From Aphrophora alni (lineage: Eukaryota; Arthropoda; Insecta; Hemiptera; Aphrophoridae), in NCBI GenBank assembly GCA_963513935.1, contig OY740776.1:11686724-11750723 (forward strand): DNA of 64,000 nucleotides, in the 5' to 3' direction. A model generated the notes under the pieces. That model did no database searches. It saw only the letters and a program-made list of their open reading frames with translations, and had not been told where the DNA came from. Made by a program: the position numbers and the translations under genes. Numbering within the stretch: the first letter of the stretch is position 1; every line of letters begins with the position of its first letter. Below, piece by piece: positions 11,386 through 23,099 of the stretch.

Positions 11386-13088
11386 AAAAGTATTATATCT
11401 TGCAGTGAGAGATAATATAAATAAGTCAAATCTAACAAATAAAAGTCGGCACACATTGATATTATGAATTAATAAATAAATAATAAGTTATAATGTCGAT
11501 TTTTATAATATTTGTGAATTTTTGACGACATTGACTTTGCAATAATGTGTATATAAACCATCAGTGCACAAAATGAGCTATCACTGGTTAAAAAAGTAAA
11601 AAGGAATTACCGAGAAATTGCCTCAAAATATTGTTATTTTTATTTTTTCACAATATTAGAAAGTTATAAAAACGGATGTAACATTTTTTATGATATATCG
11701 GATTAGAGGGCCATATAGTTCAAAAAAAAAACCATATAGTTCATATAGTTGAATGTGCAGTGCTACTCTACAGCACAAACGCGTGGACCAATTTTAATGA
11801 AATTTTGTATGTGGGCATATTTTGTTTATACCTAGTATTGTTTATTTCGTTCAATAAATGAAAATTTGGGATCGTTCCCATTATAAAACGCACACAAAGT
11901 GATCAAGTATCCAAATCAAATTTATTAATCGATATCTCTCCAAAAATTTTGGTTTCGCGGGTTATCGTTAAAACAAATCATCGGTTGAAGGGCTGACACT
12001 TAATTTCTAAAAAATAATCTGTCTGTCGTTTGGAATAAATCTAATACAAATTACTTCATTACGCGTTACATTTTTAACATTTGTTTTATGATTTAATGAA
12101 CACCCTGTACGTGGTATCAAAGTTTCGTCACATCCTCAAACATTAGATAAACAGCTTTCTAAAGCTTAGTCATGCGATTGTTTTATCTTGAGAACAAACG
12201 GATTATATTTCGTGCAAATTTAAATCTCCTTTCAATGATACACTTTGAACAAAAAACAATAAAGTTATGCTGTGAAACAATATTGTTAAAAACATAACCT
12301 CAAAATTAGAAATGAAAAAAGAAAAAACGATGCAATAATAATTTGTCACTGTTCTCACTTACCGATCACAAAAATGCCAGTTTGGTAGTTGACAGTCGAA
12401 AAGTGAGACACAGTCTTTGAAAAAAAAAATTAAATACGCTTAAACTACTTCAATTGAGCCCATAAATCGGATGTGTCCTTTATTTAAATCGAATTTGATT
12501 AAAATCAACTTTTTAATGACGGTTGTTAAGGTTTGTTTTAGTTTTTTCGGTAATTATTCCTGAACCAAACAAATTTTTTTTACTTATGATTTTGCAAGCA
12601 GGATTATTAATATTCACATTTCGCTATAATTTTATAGAAATCGGTAGAGCCAATTGTGAGAAATTACATCTTTTATCATTTTCAGAGATTTGACCGCAAA
12701 TATTTTTCGTCCTTAGGAGCTATTTTCGAGCAAAATTTGATCAAAATCGTTGGAATCGATTCATAAATAAGTGTTTTGTATGTTTTTTTCGTGTAAAAAC
12801 TACCCCCAAATTTCTAGTTATCAAAACAAATTTTAAAATCATGACTGTAGTATAAGCACCAACCACATGTATATACAAGGTGAGTTTTAAGTCCCTTCCC
12901 TCCTACCATTTTTTATATGGTTTAATGTTAGAAAATTGAAACTCTGCATATCCATATTGGATCTAAATACCTTGGTTTTCATGCGATCACCGACTGCCTA
13001 ACTTCAATGGTGGAAGGCCTAAAGGAAGTCAAGGAAAATCTTGAATCAGAGTATAAGGGGATATAAAGGTCTCTGTTAGTAGAGCACA
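11386..13088. other. AT-rich DNA with scattered dispersed-repeat pieces
   Basis: No gene is supported. Recognisable pieces are CGTGGACCAATTTTAATG at about 11785 (also near 58322), an inverted repeat J fragment at 12345-12405, and a block at 12535-12660 (ATTATTCCTGAACCA...GAAATCGGT) that recurs at 41140-41275. Confidence 0.45.
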
Positions 13089-13924
13089 GTGCTGCAAACC
13101 GGATGTCAAAAGGTTCATCCTATCGAAAATGACGGGTTTTTAAAGTTTACAAAAGAGTACTTGGTAGAACAGCTTTTTACCAGTACATCTACCATAATTA
13201 ACTGTAACATAACAATCAAACTGTATTTAATTACTAAATGTATTAGACTCAAGAAAATGCTTATTTTATTATTGGAAGTAAAAATTCTAATTTCCTTTCC
13301 CCCATTTTTTTTTTTAAACTGGAAAGCAGTTTCAAATATCATAGCTGGAAATATTGTTAAATTGAAAATAATGGGACCACATATTTTTAAGAAAATACTA
13401 TAACTCATCCTTTTTATATTCAAACTGCACTATCTGTTTTAGCATAATTAGGCTGTGTTAAACGACATTATTACATGGCCTCTTCTTATTAAAACTTTTA
13501 GTTGACTTCCGGTGATCCTTTAAATTTTTTACACCCCTAACGATAGTTCTTTCAGGTGTGTAAATAGCTTGTAGGAAAGAAATCTAGAGTAAAGTTTTAA
13601 AAAGGTAGGGCGGTAAAATGTGGTTTTAGCACGTACTAATTCTGCTCCCTGATGATGACATCATAGTGTTTCGAAACCGCCATTACGGAATGAGTGTTAA
13701 AATAACTAGACAATGTAAAAATAGGTTTAAACCTTAGTATATATTTTAAAAGTTCGGAGGTGTGATTTAAATATTCAAATACCAAATTAAATTCCGCGCT
13801 TTTGGGCTGCACGGACGCTAAACGGAGATAATTCTAACAATCACTAAACCCAGGAGACCTTAAAACCGATATATCAGCTGATAATTGAACGTGTAATTTG
13901 TAACCTATCACATAACTTTTTCAA
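13089..13924. other. AT-rich DNA; overlapping antisense open frames judged non-coding
   Basis: Open frames of about 100 codons exist on both strands across 13089-13423. They lie exactly opposite each other in stop-poor AT-rich sequence and show no domain, so neither is annotated. At 13649-13677 there is a CTGATGATG...TCGAAACC motif of the type also found at 16324 and 37076. Confidence 0.4.
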
Positions 13925-14785
13925 ACTGATGGGTTTTATACAAGTAAGCAAATTTGAGAGAAGACTTCCTAATATGAGAGGAAAGAAATATGGGAAAGTT
14001 TTAACTTGTCAGAAATAGAGAAAGTTTTGAACTGTAAATCAAACCCTAGGTTTCTTCTTTCTAAGAGGAAATGGGTGATATTGTACAATATAAGGGATGC
14101 AACTAATGGTCAAGGGCGCTTGACTGTATAGGCGTATGTTAATCAATAGTTGCTTCTTATTCCACCCTTCTTGTTCTTTATATAGTTAAAGGAAGGAAAT
14201 ATAAAAGCTTTATCCACTCCTTTGCTAGAAGGAAAGCCAGCTTTGATGAGTTGTAAGAAGAAAAAAAGCTCGGATTTATTGTTGCGGCGTAGAATTATTT
14301 TTACAATGTAAGTTTAACGTACGGTGCAAAAATAACGCGAAAACTTTCTTACATCAAATGTTAAATAAACACATCTATCGCCATACTGTACATTACAGTT
14401 CCACTCTCAAAAGATGAAATATCACCTTGGATACCGTCGTAGAAAATAGAGTATCTCAAATTCGGCACCAACTATTTCCTTCGAATTTTTCTTTAAATGT
14501 TCAGGTAAATGTGAACTGTTGAAAAAATGTGTTTCCACGGAAACAATTTTAAATGATTAAATGAATTGTTGATACAAGAATTGAAAGTATCAAAAACTTA
14601 AAGTGAGATGTAGTACGAAATGAGAGAACGCCAATTTTTTCTACTTTTTGTAATGATATATTTAAAAAAAAAGTCAAATGGGAACTGCCCAAAATTTTTT
14701 TGTTTTCTTATTTCGGGTGTGGGGGGGTTAAAATTTTGATACCATTAGCCAGTTTACAATATGGCGGACGACTTTAAAATTTCTT
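13925..14785 (+). repeat. Repeat I copy 5
   Basis: It is nearly colinear with copy 3: TTTTATACAAGTAAGC, ATTGTACAATATAAGGG, TTGCTTCTTATTCCACCC, GAAAGCCAGCTTTGATGAG, AAACTTTCTTACATCAAATG, GTTTCCACGGAAACAATTTT, ending in a G-rich tract and AATATGGCGGACGACTTT. Confidence 0.75.
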
Positions 14786-14788
14786 ATG

Positions 14789-14966
14789 ATGCGTTACGGA
14801 TTTTTGTGGTGACGGCGCGTGACGGGACAATCGAGCGTGATGCGTGACGGAAGTGAAAACTTCTTTTGGCACATTATAGTACTATACATTTTGTATGGAG
14901 TAAAACTCCGATTTGACGTCATCAAAATCCGTAACGCGTCACGTTCGATTGTCCAGTCACGCTCCA
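14789..14966. repeat. TGACG-rich imperfect inverted repeat
   Basis: GATGCGTTACGGATTTT and GGACAATCGAGCGTGATGCG on the left are mirrored by AAAATCCGTAACGCGTC and CGTTCGATTGTCC on the right, around an AT-rich centre. The order of the two blocks differs between arms, so the arms are rearranged. It is probably an old MITE. Confidence 0.55.
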
Positions 14967-14971
14967 CTATA

Positions 14972-15394
14972 CAGGGTGTACAATAAGGTTGGGCTGGCTA
15001 TGCATTTTCATATTCTATGTGTGATTCTAAGGTGAAAATGAAGAATACATTTTTTTCAATTTCCACTTTGTTTAGCAGCTAGACGCCATTTTGTTTTTTT
15101 ACAAAAACTCACTCTAACTCTGGAAATAGATAAGATATCGAGTTCAAATTTGGAATAAACGTTTTGTATGTTACGATTTTCTAGTGTACCAAATACAAAG
15201 AATTTATTTTTATAATTTTCAAAATGGCGGCCGTTACAGAGTTACAGTGAGTTTTTGTAAAAAAAAAAAAAAAAAATGGCGTCTAGCTGCTAAACAAAGT
15301 GGAAATTGAAAAAAATGTATTCTTCATTTTCAGCTTAGAATCACGCATAGAATATGAAAATGCATAGCCAGCCCAACCTTTTTGTAACACCCTC
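14972..15394. mobile_element. Long-armed mariner-type fold-back MITE (423 bp)
   Basis: It is flanked by TA at 14970-14971 and 15395-15396. The ends are CAGGGTGT and the inverse of GAGGGTGT. The arms (about 14972-15121 and 15239-15394) are nearly identical over about 150 bp, sharing GGTTGGGCTGGCTATGC and TTAGCAGCTAGACGCCATT. The centre holds a CAAAATGGCGGCCG block found elsewhere in the window. TA duplication with CAGGGTG ends fits a Tc1/mariner-mobilised MITE. High arm identity suggests a young copy. Confidence 0.82.
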
Positions 15395-15396
15395 TA

Positions 15397-16225
15397 TATT
15401 CACCTATGTATGTAGGCCTATGTATATATGTATGTAAATACTTTCTCACACTCGCATAAATATTGCACTAACTTTCTCCCACCAATATGCATACGTACAG
15501 AAGATTTTGAAAAGAAGAAAAAATATGTTACGTTAATACTTCTGTCTAGTGTCCCGCGAAGGTAATATTTTTTTTTCCAAGTAAAACAGCTAACACCTAT
15601 ATCAATCACCCTGTATACAGATAGCACCTTACGTAGGATATTTATAATGAGCTATATTTAGGGCATAGTTAAAAGGAACCACAGAGCAACTGTTTAAAAT
15701 GGACGTTATTTTTAAAATTTTGAAATATTTTCTATCTTGCGTAATACACTTTTTCTTTATTTGGCTTTAACAACTGTAAATATTGTTATTGAAATAAGCA
15801 CCGAAGAGTATCCTGTACTTTCTGTAAAATAATATAGTTAAGTTATCTTCGACCATGTTGGCTGTAACATTAAGAAATATCAATATTTATTGGAAACCCA
15901 CCCTTAGCTTTAAAGCTAGGTAAGTATACATGAAGCCTAGAGGATGATGCTCGAGCTGAAATTCCTTATTTATAGGAATTAAATATTCAACCATTCTACC
16001 TTGTATTTTAATGTTGCGGCATTTTATGACATTGTAATAGTAACGTTTAGATTATCTACTTAAGGATGCAGGATCAGGATGGAAACAACGCACACGGCTG
16101 TCTACAACCTTAAAATTTTCCTATCGAATTGCAATGATAAAATTTTTTTAATATTAATTTTTAACTGTATCCAAGTCACAATTCAATCGAAAATAATTCC
16201 GTCTCTCTGAACTTATTACATATGT
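15397..16225. other. AT-rich stretch, no gene
   Basis: CACCCTGTATACAG at 15608-15621 looks like a solitary mariner-type end (CACCCTG then TA), but no partner in the right position was found. Nothing else is recognised. Confidence 0.35.
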
Positions 16226-16362
16226 ACTTACGCTAAACGCGTTTCGCAACTCTATTGCATCTTCAGAAAATCGCTCGATTAAGGTCGTGTTTACATTAAT
16301 AAATTTTATAGAACGATTAACTGATGATGGAATAGAGTTCCGAAACGCGTCAAGAGTAAGTA
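16226..16362. repeat. Inverted repeat with CTGATGATG...CGAAACGCG arms
   Basis: The left arm reads TACTTACGCTAAACGCGTTT and CGCAACTCTATTGCATCTTC. The right arm, about 50 bases on, reads CTGATGATGGAATAGAGTTC and CGAAACGCGTCAAGAGTAAG, its inverted counterpart. Each arm has an internal short stem (GGAA/TTCC or GCAA/TTGC). A similar pair exists at 36998-37118. Confidence 0.7.
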
Positions 16363-16899
16363 CAGGATTAAGTTTTCCATATTACCTAATGATGTTTATA
16401 CCGGGTGTAACAAAGCACCCTTCTAAGATGTATTGTGTGCAAACACTTTGACCTAGAAATACGAAAGAAATTAAAACCTTACTATTTTAACGAAATTTTT
16501 GTATTTCAAATTCGGTACACTACAAAAGGGGATATTTTGAGGGGTAGTGGTTTGTTTTTCAAAAATTTTTAATGTATGCATGTACGTGATGCCTTGTTTT
16601 AAAGATTTTACAACCACAAACATTTTGTCATCAAGTTTTCTCAGTATCTGTCGCAGTTTCAAAATGGCGGCTCAAAATGTCTGGAAAGTTCAGTTTAACA
16701 TTACAGCTATACCAATCACTACGAAAGAGTCAAATATCAAAATAAGAATCAGCGTGCATACAGGTTTTAAACTGTATTTTTACAAAAATTTCTCTTCGAC
16801 GCTTAAACCCAATTTTTGAAAACTAAAAAACCCCAAATCTCAAAACGTTTTACGGTGAGTTGTAGATCAGTTTACAAATATTGAAAAATTCAAATTTTT
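16363..16899. other. AT-rich stretch, weak dispersed blocks
   Basis: ACCGGGTGTAACAAAGCACC at 16400 resembles a diverged mariner-type end. A CAAAATGGCGGC block lies at 16661-16672. Open frames on both strands overlap and show no domain. Confidence 0.35.
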
Positions 16900-18250
16900 C
16901 GTATTTACAGTTTCGTGTTTTGTTTTACGGTTTGAAAATGGCGGCCATTAAAGCGTAATCGGGCAAAAATTAAATTAGGAACATGAAATTTGGTATTATC
17001 CGACTATAGTGTAGTCACTTTTGAAATTGAGAAAAATAAAATAAATTTAAAATGTCAAAATGGAGGCCATTTTAAACAGTTTTTGTTTCATATTTTGGTT
17101 GTTATTCAACTTATATTCACTAAATGTAATACAAATTTTCAGATTTCAATTTGGCATGTAATAGTAACAATTTGACTTCTCTACGATGACCAATAGTGAA
17201 GTTTTAAGGTAATTTCGAATCCTGACCTCTCAAGCCTCGTGCGTCAATTTTATCGAGTTTAAAAAAGACACTTTGCTCACGAATTGCACATTATACTTTG
17301 TCTACAGTTGTTATTTTGTGACAAATAAAAAACATACTTCAGCAGTAACACAATTTAATAAAACATTAATTTAATACAATAATGTTCAAACAAACAATCA
17401 ATTACAATTCGATCTTTACTAACCGCATTTTTCTTATTTTTTAGATTATTTTAAAATCTGAACTGTCCATATTTTTAAACTAACTACACAAAATATAGCA
17501 GTAGTGCTAAACAACACGTTAACCCTGAGTAGAAGTTCTCACGTCAAAACTGAGGTTATTTATGAATATTACAAATAACTTAGGTGTATTTTTGAGAAAA
17601 CGGGATTGCCAACTTCAAAACTCGGCAAACGAAAAATACTCTCCGTGTACATACACTGTCAATCATCTTCATGAATAATTACTTCCTTTTTCAACTTTAA
17701 AACGTTGTTTTGTTGTTTATTTATGTTATTTTACATGTAAGAATTAATCTAACCTAGATACGGGACATTTCCTGTATATTAAAAATCAATTCAAATAAAC
17801 TTAACCTAAATTTCGTTTTGTGCGGTTGCCATTCGGAGTGTGCAAAGTAGTGGGCAAAGTGAAACTGTTGAGAAATCAGCTGTTTTGCAAACTAATTTAA
17901 ATGAACAAAATGCCACTTTGTCAACAACTGTAGACAAATGTGATATTCGTATAGTAACGAGATCCGGCAGGGCTGTGTCACCAAAACGAGCGTAGCGAGT
18001 GCAAGCTTTGTTGATCCGTTAGGGCCTACCCGTCATCAATAAAGTAGTGATATACACAGTTATGTTGCTAAGAAACCCTGTCTAACAGCTGTTTGAATCA
18101 AACTGGGTGAGACACCTAAAATTTAACCTTTTCCACTAGATACAACCTAACCAAGTTTTGGGTATTACATTTAGAGAATCTGTTTGTATTACATTGTACG
18201 AAAGGGTTGGTTGTGTACATTGCAGTAGGCAGCGCATGCGCAGTAGATGT
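16900..18250 (+). repeat. Repeat C copy 2, interrupted by element G
   Basis: The left part (16900-17230) has AATGGCGGCCATT, GGAACATGAAATTTGGTAT and TTTCAATTTGGCATGTAA. The right part (17950-18250) has GTGTCACCAAAACGAGCG, AAGTAGTGATATACAC and GGGTTGGTTGTGTACATTGC. Copies 3, 5 and 6 hold these parts in the same order, so 17235-17945 is an insertion. Confidence 0.65.
17235..17945 (+). mobile_element. Element G copy 1 (~0.7 kb, inverted partner at 22376)
   Basis: It is about 90% identical by eye to the reverse complement of 22376-23065. Inside it, near the two ends, TTTGTCTACAGTTGTT (about 17298) is mirrored by AACAACTGTAGACAAA (about 17923), a terminal or subterminal inverted repeat. There is no coding frame. 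It is an unclassified non-autonomous DNA element. Confidence 0.65.
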
Positions 18251-19885
18251 ATTAAATTCCGACGGATATTACAAAGCTGACATGATTGATCCAGGATTAC
18301 GTCATTCTCTCTATTTGATCCGTGACATCAAGAATGTTATAACAGAGCTGATAATCTGACAGCATCAAAGCATATCATGAGAGGGGAGTAGTTGAACCTT
18401 GTAGTTTATTTTATCCTTATAAATTTGTTTGGTTCCGTACATTCATTAATTTGGATCGAAAAGGTGTTGTAATTTTAGTAGAAAATTACCTAATCATCGG
18501 TCAGGGTTCAGCGAACTCTAGTGTAGAAAGTTGGAACTAAGGCGACGGGATTTTCGATGTGCTTATCAAACATGAAAGCCGTCTAGTAAGCTTAGACTCT
18601 TCACCGCTTTTTGGCGTCAATTTTTAGTTTAATTTTCAGTTTCATGTGACATAATTTATTTACTCATTTTATTTTATTTATTTATTACAAAAACTATCGC
18701 TATACTTTAAATAAAATGTCAATATAAATGTGGAAGTAATTCATTTGGTATTTTTGTTTCAGGTAAAACTGACTTCCTCTATTTCTTTGTTGGAATTTTC
18801 TGTTATTGTAAGTAAACCAATTATATTTAGAATTGTAGGAAATAAGTTAAATTACTAACCCAGAATCGTGAGGAAAAGTCAAACCTGCGATTCGAGCGTA
18901 TTCTGGTTGCGATGGATAGTACTACTTTCAACGCGATCGCTACTGATTGTATTACTTAGGGGGGGGGGGGGCTTATAACCGGATGTATGCTTAATTTAAC
19001 ATAACGTTATCTATGGAAAACGCGGTCGCTCATACCCAATGATATCTTAATTCCCACACCCGCCTGATCCAGCATCACTCTTAGATAATCAGCTCTTAAT
19101 GGGTTCCTATACAATGTTAATTTAGAGGACTTAATTCGCTAATTATAAAAATAACTGCACACAACACCAATTGCAATTATCGCCTCAAGAAGTATATACT
19201 ATTGTAGCTGTCTAACATTTTTTTACCGGAATTCCCGAGAATCTCTACAACGCCAGTTACCGAAAGTTAGTTCGAAATTTAATTTGGATAACTTTCCTCT
19301 ATATTTATTAAACTAAATAAATTGGTAGACGAACACTACACACCACATTTTCTTCAATACATCACGTCGTAATAGGCTTCTCGTCTGCTGGAGGTTGATC
19401 ACACATCTGCACTGTCTTCTAGATTACGTTCATAATCCAGTTGTTGACCGCGGTTAGTCAGGCTGCAACCAAGATTACTCACGGGACCCAAACCGCAACC
19501 AAGATCCTAACCACGATGAGCCCGTTCATCCCAACACGTTATATTCTAATACGGGAAGTCTGTCTGACAGCAGGTCTAGGGTTTTCATTGGATTATTATT
19601 AACATTGTGCTTTATTTATCTGTATATTATGTACCGAATAAGTATGGTTAAGTGTAAAAATAAATTAACCGGTGCGTCTGTCGTCGTAAACATGGTGTCC
19701 ACAAAAATTAAAAACGGAAAATTTGTTAAGCAAAACTATTGTACATTTATTGACTAAATTAAAAAAATTAAGTTGCTATATTTTGAGTAATACAAGTTAC
19801 AAGATACTAAATTTGACTACATCTTCAGGAACACTGAACTCTCTGAAATTAATTATATGTTTTTAGTAACGATGTAAACCACTCA
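18251..19885. other. Mixed-composition stretch without recognisable gene
   Basis: A 12-base G run lies at 18959-18970. A short GCAACCAAGAT block is repeated at about 19466 and 19495. I recognise no exon, RNA gene or transposon end. Confidence 0.4.
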
Positions 19886-20490
19886 TGGGATCACCAATAG
19901 TGAGTACGGTTGTGGCAATTCCAAAGTAACCAAGCTGGATCTACACTTATCTTCAAGTACAGTAGCCTCAGACTAGGAGTGTGTCTGGTGTAGTGGGCGT
20001 GTCCTCTCTTCTACTTGCTTCCCTAACCTGACTTGACGGTACAACCCATTCCAAGAAAACTAGGTACACAAATTACTGCCTAGCTACATTTAATTCTTAA
20101 AGCTTAAGTACAAGTTAGTTCTTAAAAGTTTAATTTTGTAAACGTTTTATTATTATTTACACAGATAAAAGAAACGAAAGTAGGGTAGGCGTTTACACTG
20201 AAGCATTTGAGGTCTATATATTTTTTATTGGGGTTGTACCGCTGAAAGTAAACGCAACAAAGTGTGGGGGCCCTTCTTTCCTCTCCACCCCAGACACATT
20301 CCTACCTAGAGGATACTGTAATCTTGTGTTTTCTCTCTCTCTCTCTCTCTCTCTCCTTCATTCATCTTTCCTATCTGGTTTCTCTTGGACCAGTTCTTCT
20401 TGTCTACTGATCCTGACGCTATTCCATTATTCGAGAAGGGGGGGTTTCTATTTTCTTTTCTTTTTTAAATTATATTTCTTTTAAACAACA
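19886..20490 (+). repeat. Repeat A copy 3, split by MITE B copy 1
   Basis: The 5' part at 19886-19957 has CCAATAGTGAGTACGG and CAAGCTGGATCTACAC. The 3' part resumes at about 20357 with TCATCTTTCCTATCTGG, CTCTTGGACCAG and CCTGACGCTATTCC. A (CT)n tract at 20333-20356 lies at the junction. Confidence 0.65.
19960..20318 (+). mobile_element. Tc1/mariner-type MITE B copy 1 (359 bp)
   Basis: It is flanked by TA on both sides. It begins CAGTAGCCTCAGACTAGG and ends CCTACCTAGAGGATACTG, giving about 30-bp imperfect terminal inverted repeats that include TGTGTCTGG. CAGT ends plus TA duplication fit the Tc1/mariner superfamily. No transposase is present. It sits inside repeat A copy 3, so B was active after A. 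Confidence 0.8.
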
Positions 20491-20689
20491 AGGAAAACGT
20501 CCACTATGACCTTGACGCCGATTGGAGCGAATCACGTGTTGGCTTTTTAAAATATACAAAGATGTCAAAGCAGCGAATGGTCAAGTAAAAGTTTCATTTA
20601 AACTGTGTACAATTTCATCATCATCGGGCTGGGTAGGTACTTGGTGAACCTTTAATTTGTTTGTGATTTGGGGTATTACTTACACAGTA
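20491..20689. other. Short spacer
   Basis: Nothing recognised. It leads into a repeat C copy. Confidence 0.3.
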
Positions 20690-21290
20690 TAGGGTAACAT
20701 TGGACCGGAAAATAAACTATCTCCGTTTTTACTGTTTCATGTGCTCAGGAAAATGAGTTACTTCCGAAATGCCGATGTCGTCTGTACGTAAGCACGATAG
20801 CGGTCACAAAAATTAAGGTAGGAAGATGAAATTTGGTTTAGAGGACTGGTGAGCTCATAGAGATTCGGAAAATGTAAAACGGCGTTCATTTTAAACAGTT
20901 TTTTTGTTCATATCTCGTGTGTTATCCAAATTTTAGCTTCTCCAAAAGAGGTCGTACTCTTATACCTACAAGATCTAGAAGGGTTGCGTCATCGTAACGA
21001 GTGGAGGCTCTTTCATGTACAGCTTTGAGGCCACACCACGAGCGAAGCGAGCGAGGACTTTTTAAAATAAACACATCTAAGAAGCGCGTTAGGCTTTGTC
21101 GACGTCATGAAAGTAGTGATATACACTTTCACCATGTTCACAAAACCTGTGTAACAACTGTTTAAAGAACCTTAACCACTTGAGCTAACAGACTTCCTAC
21201 AATGGAAAATTACATTTAGAGGATCTGCTTGTTTATATTGTATGATGGGGCTGGGTAAATAGCCTACCAAGATGGCGTCCATCAATGTAC
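20690..21290 (+). repeat. Repeat C copy 3 (uninterrupted)
   Basis: It shows the family's block order without insertion: CTCAGGAAAATGAGTTAC, GTCGTCTGTACGTAAGC, GATAGCGGTCACAAAAATT, GATGAAATTTGGTTTAG, CACGAGCGAAGCGAGCG, AAAGTAGTGATATACAC, AATTACATTTAGAGGATCTG and GGGGCTGGGTAAATAGCC. It is therefore the best reference for interpreting copies 2, 4 and 5. Confidence 0.7.
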
Positions 21291-21655
21291 TTATCTTACG
21301 GTGATTCTACTAAGGTCCAAAGCTTGAAGAGTTTATCACTCTGAGCAATAATTGCCAGATATCATCGCACAGCAGGCGTTAAACGCTGTCCTATATTATC
21401 CCCAATTTACTTCAAAGCGTCTATTGCCGTGGTTAATGCTGGTGTTTTGTAATGACAGGAAGGTTGGGTTAGGTTAGTTAAGGTCGTAAAAACGAGAGTT
21501 AAATTGGGACTAACCTTGTGATGAAAGAATGGTGCAAAAAAATTACACAAACTTTCTCACTCGTTTTATTTTTACACGTAGATAACACATTCCAACGTTT
21601 GCACCTTGGCTATCTCGGCATAATCAAGATTGTCATCGATCATTATACAGGGTGT
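21291..21655. other. Spacer without recognised feature
   Basis: It holds a GGTTGGGTTAGGTTAG trace of telomere-type repeat near 21465 and a repeat J/I-like AAACTTTCTCACTCG near 21548. No gene is seen. Confidence 0.35.
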
Positions 21656-21657
21656 CT

Positions 21658-22121
21658 CGCCTAAAGTGAACCTATAGCTAATTTATTAACTATATATATG
21701 ACAGCTTACTTCAAATTGGAGAATTCCGTTAATTTTACATACATTTTTTTGGATTGTATTTAAATTTTCAAAAATTCGTCCGCCATTTTACAATATGGGG
21801 CCAAATTTTAAAATTTCGTATGGAAACCCCTATATTTTATGGTGATATTGGATTGAAAATGTAATATTGAGTGACCAAACCACTCAAAGTAAAAATGACG
21901 TAAGAGAGTTACTCTATCGGCTAAACTGTTAGGTTTATCGAGAAAAACACAACGAATTAAATCGTTTTAAAATTACAGAAGCCATCATAAAAATATAGGG
22001 GTTTCCATAAGAAATTTTAAAGTTACGTGACAGTGAAAAATGGAGGACAAATTTTGAAAATTTAAATAAACTCCAAAAACATTTATGTAAAATTAATAGG
22101 ACTCCCCAATTAGAAGTAAGC

Positions 22122-22173
<52 letters not shown>

Positions 22174-22212
22174 TAAAGTTAGCTATTGGTTTTCTTTAGG
22201 TGAGACACCCTG
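21658..22212. mobile_element. Mariner-type fold-back MITE with ~200-bp arms
   Basis: TA flanks lie at 21656-21657 and 22213-22214. The ends are CAGGGTGTCTCGCCTAAAG and the inverse of CAGGGTGTCTCACCTAAAG. The arms share GCTTACTTC, ATTTAAATTTTCAAAA and GGAAACCCCTATATTTT, so nearly the whole element folds back. The right arm contains an (AT)n microsatellite (about 22126-22170) missing from the left arm, so it expanded after insertion. Confidence 0.8.
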
Positions 22213-22375
22213 TATATTAAAGTTCTATCAAAACAGCTGCTTGCACAGTTCGTCTGAATGTTATATAAAATATTAATATCAAATTGTATGCATAAAATGA
22301 ACGTTATAAATGTTGGAGACTGCCACGTGGTTTTCCTCTCGAGATAAATTTCCGATTCTACATTTTAATACTTTA

Positions 22376-23065
22376 CAGAAGTTTGCAAAACAGCTGATTT
22401 CTCAACAGTTTCACTTTGCACACTACTTTGCACACTCCAAATGGCAACCGAACAAAACAAAATTTAGGTTAAGTTTATTTGAATTGATTTATAATATACA
22501 GGGAATGTCCCGTATGTAGGTTAGATTAATTCTTACATGTAAAATAACATAAACAAACAACAAAACAACGTTTTAAAGTTGAAAAGGGAAGTAATTATTC
22601 ATGAAGATGATTGACAGTGTATGCACACGGAGAGTATTTTTCGTTTGCCGAGTTTTGAAGTTGGCAATTCCGTTTCCTCAACAAAACACCTAAGTTATTT
22701 GTAATATTCATAAATAACCTCAGTTTTGACGTGAGAACTTCTACTCAGTGTTGATGTGTTGTTTAGCACTGCTATATTTTCTGTAGTTAGTTTTAAAATA
22801 TGGACAGTTCATATTTTAAAATAATCTGAAAAATAAGAAAAATGTGGTTATTAAAGATCTAATTGTAATTGATTGTTTGTTTGAACACTATTGTATTAAA
22901 TTAATGTTTTATTAAATTGTGTTACTGTTGAAGTATGTTTTTTTATTTGTCACAAAATAACAACTGTAGACAAAGTATAATGTGCAATTCGTGAGAAAAG
23001 TGTCTTTTTTAAACTCGATAAAATTGACGCACTCGGCAAGCCTCGTGTGTCAACATTTTTCTCTT
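22376..23065 (-). mobile_element. Element G copy 2 (inverted relative to 17235)
   Basis: It is the reverse complement of copy 1 through blocks such as GAAATCAGCTG, ATCATCTTCATGAATAA and ATTTGTAATATTCATAAATAAC. The end bearing AACAACTGTAGACAAA in copy 1 is missing here, and homology starts at AAGTTTGCAAAACAGC, so this copy is truncated by about 50 bp on that side. Confidence 0.65.
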
Positions 23066-23099
23066 TAATGTGTTTAAAAAAGTGCCACTTTGCTCACTA

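Noticed and set aside
13089..13423. Two ~100-codon frames on opposite strands
   Set aside because: They overlap almost completely in stop-poor AT-rich DNA, carry no domain or plausible start context, and cannot both be real.
13649..13677. Hammerhead ribozyme (CTGATGA...CGAAAC with GGCGGT/ACCGCC stem upstream)
   Set aside because: Stem III could pair, but stem II does not start with the required G-C pair and no stem I forms next to the presumed cleavage site. Kept only as a motif observation.
15608..15621. Right end of another mariner-type MITE (CACCCTGTATA)
   Set aside because: No inverted partner within a plausible distance apart from the already assigned 14972-15394 element.
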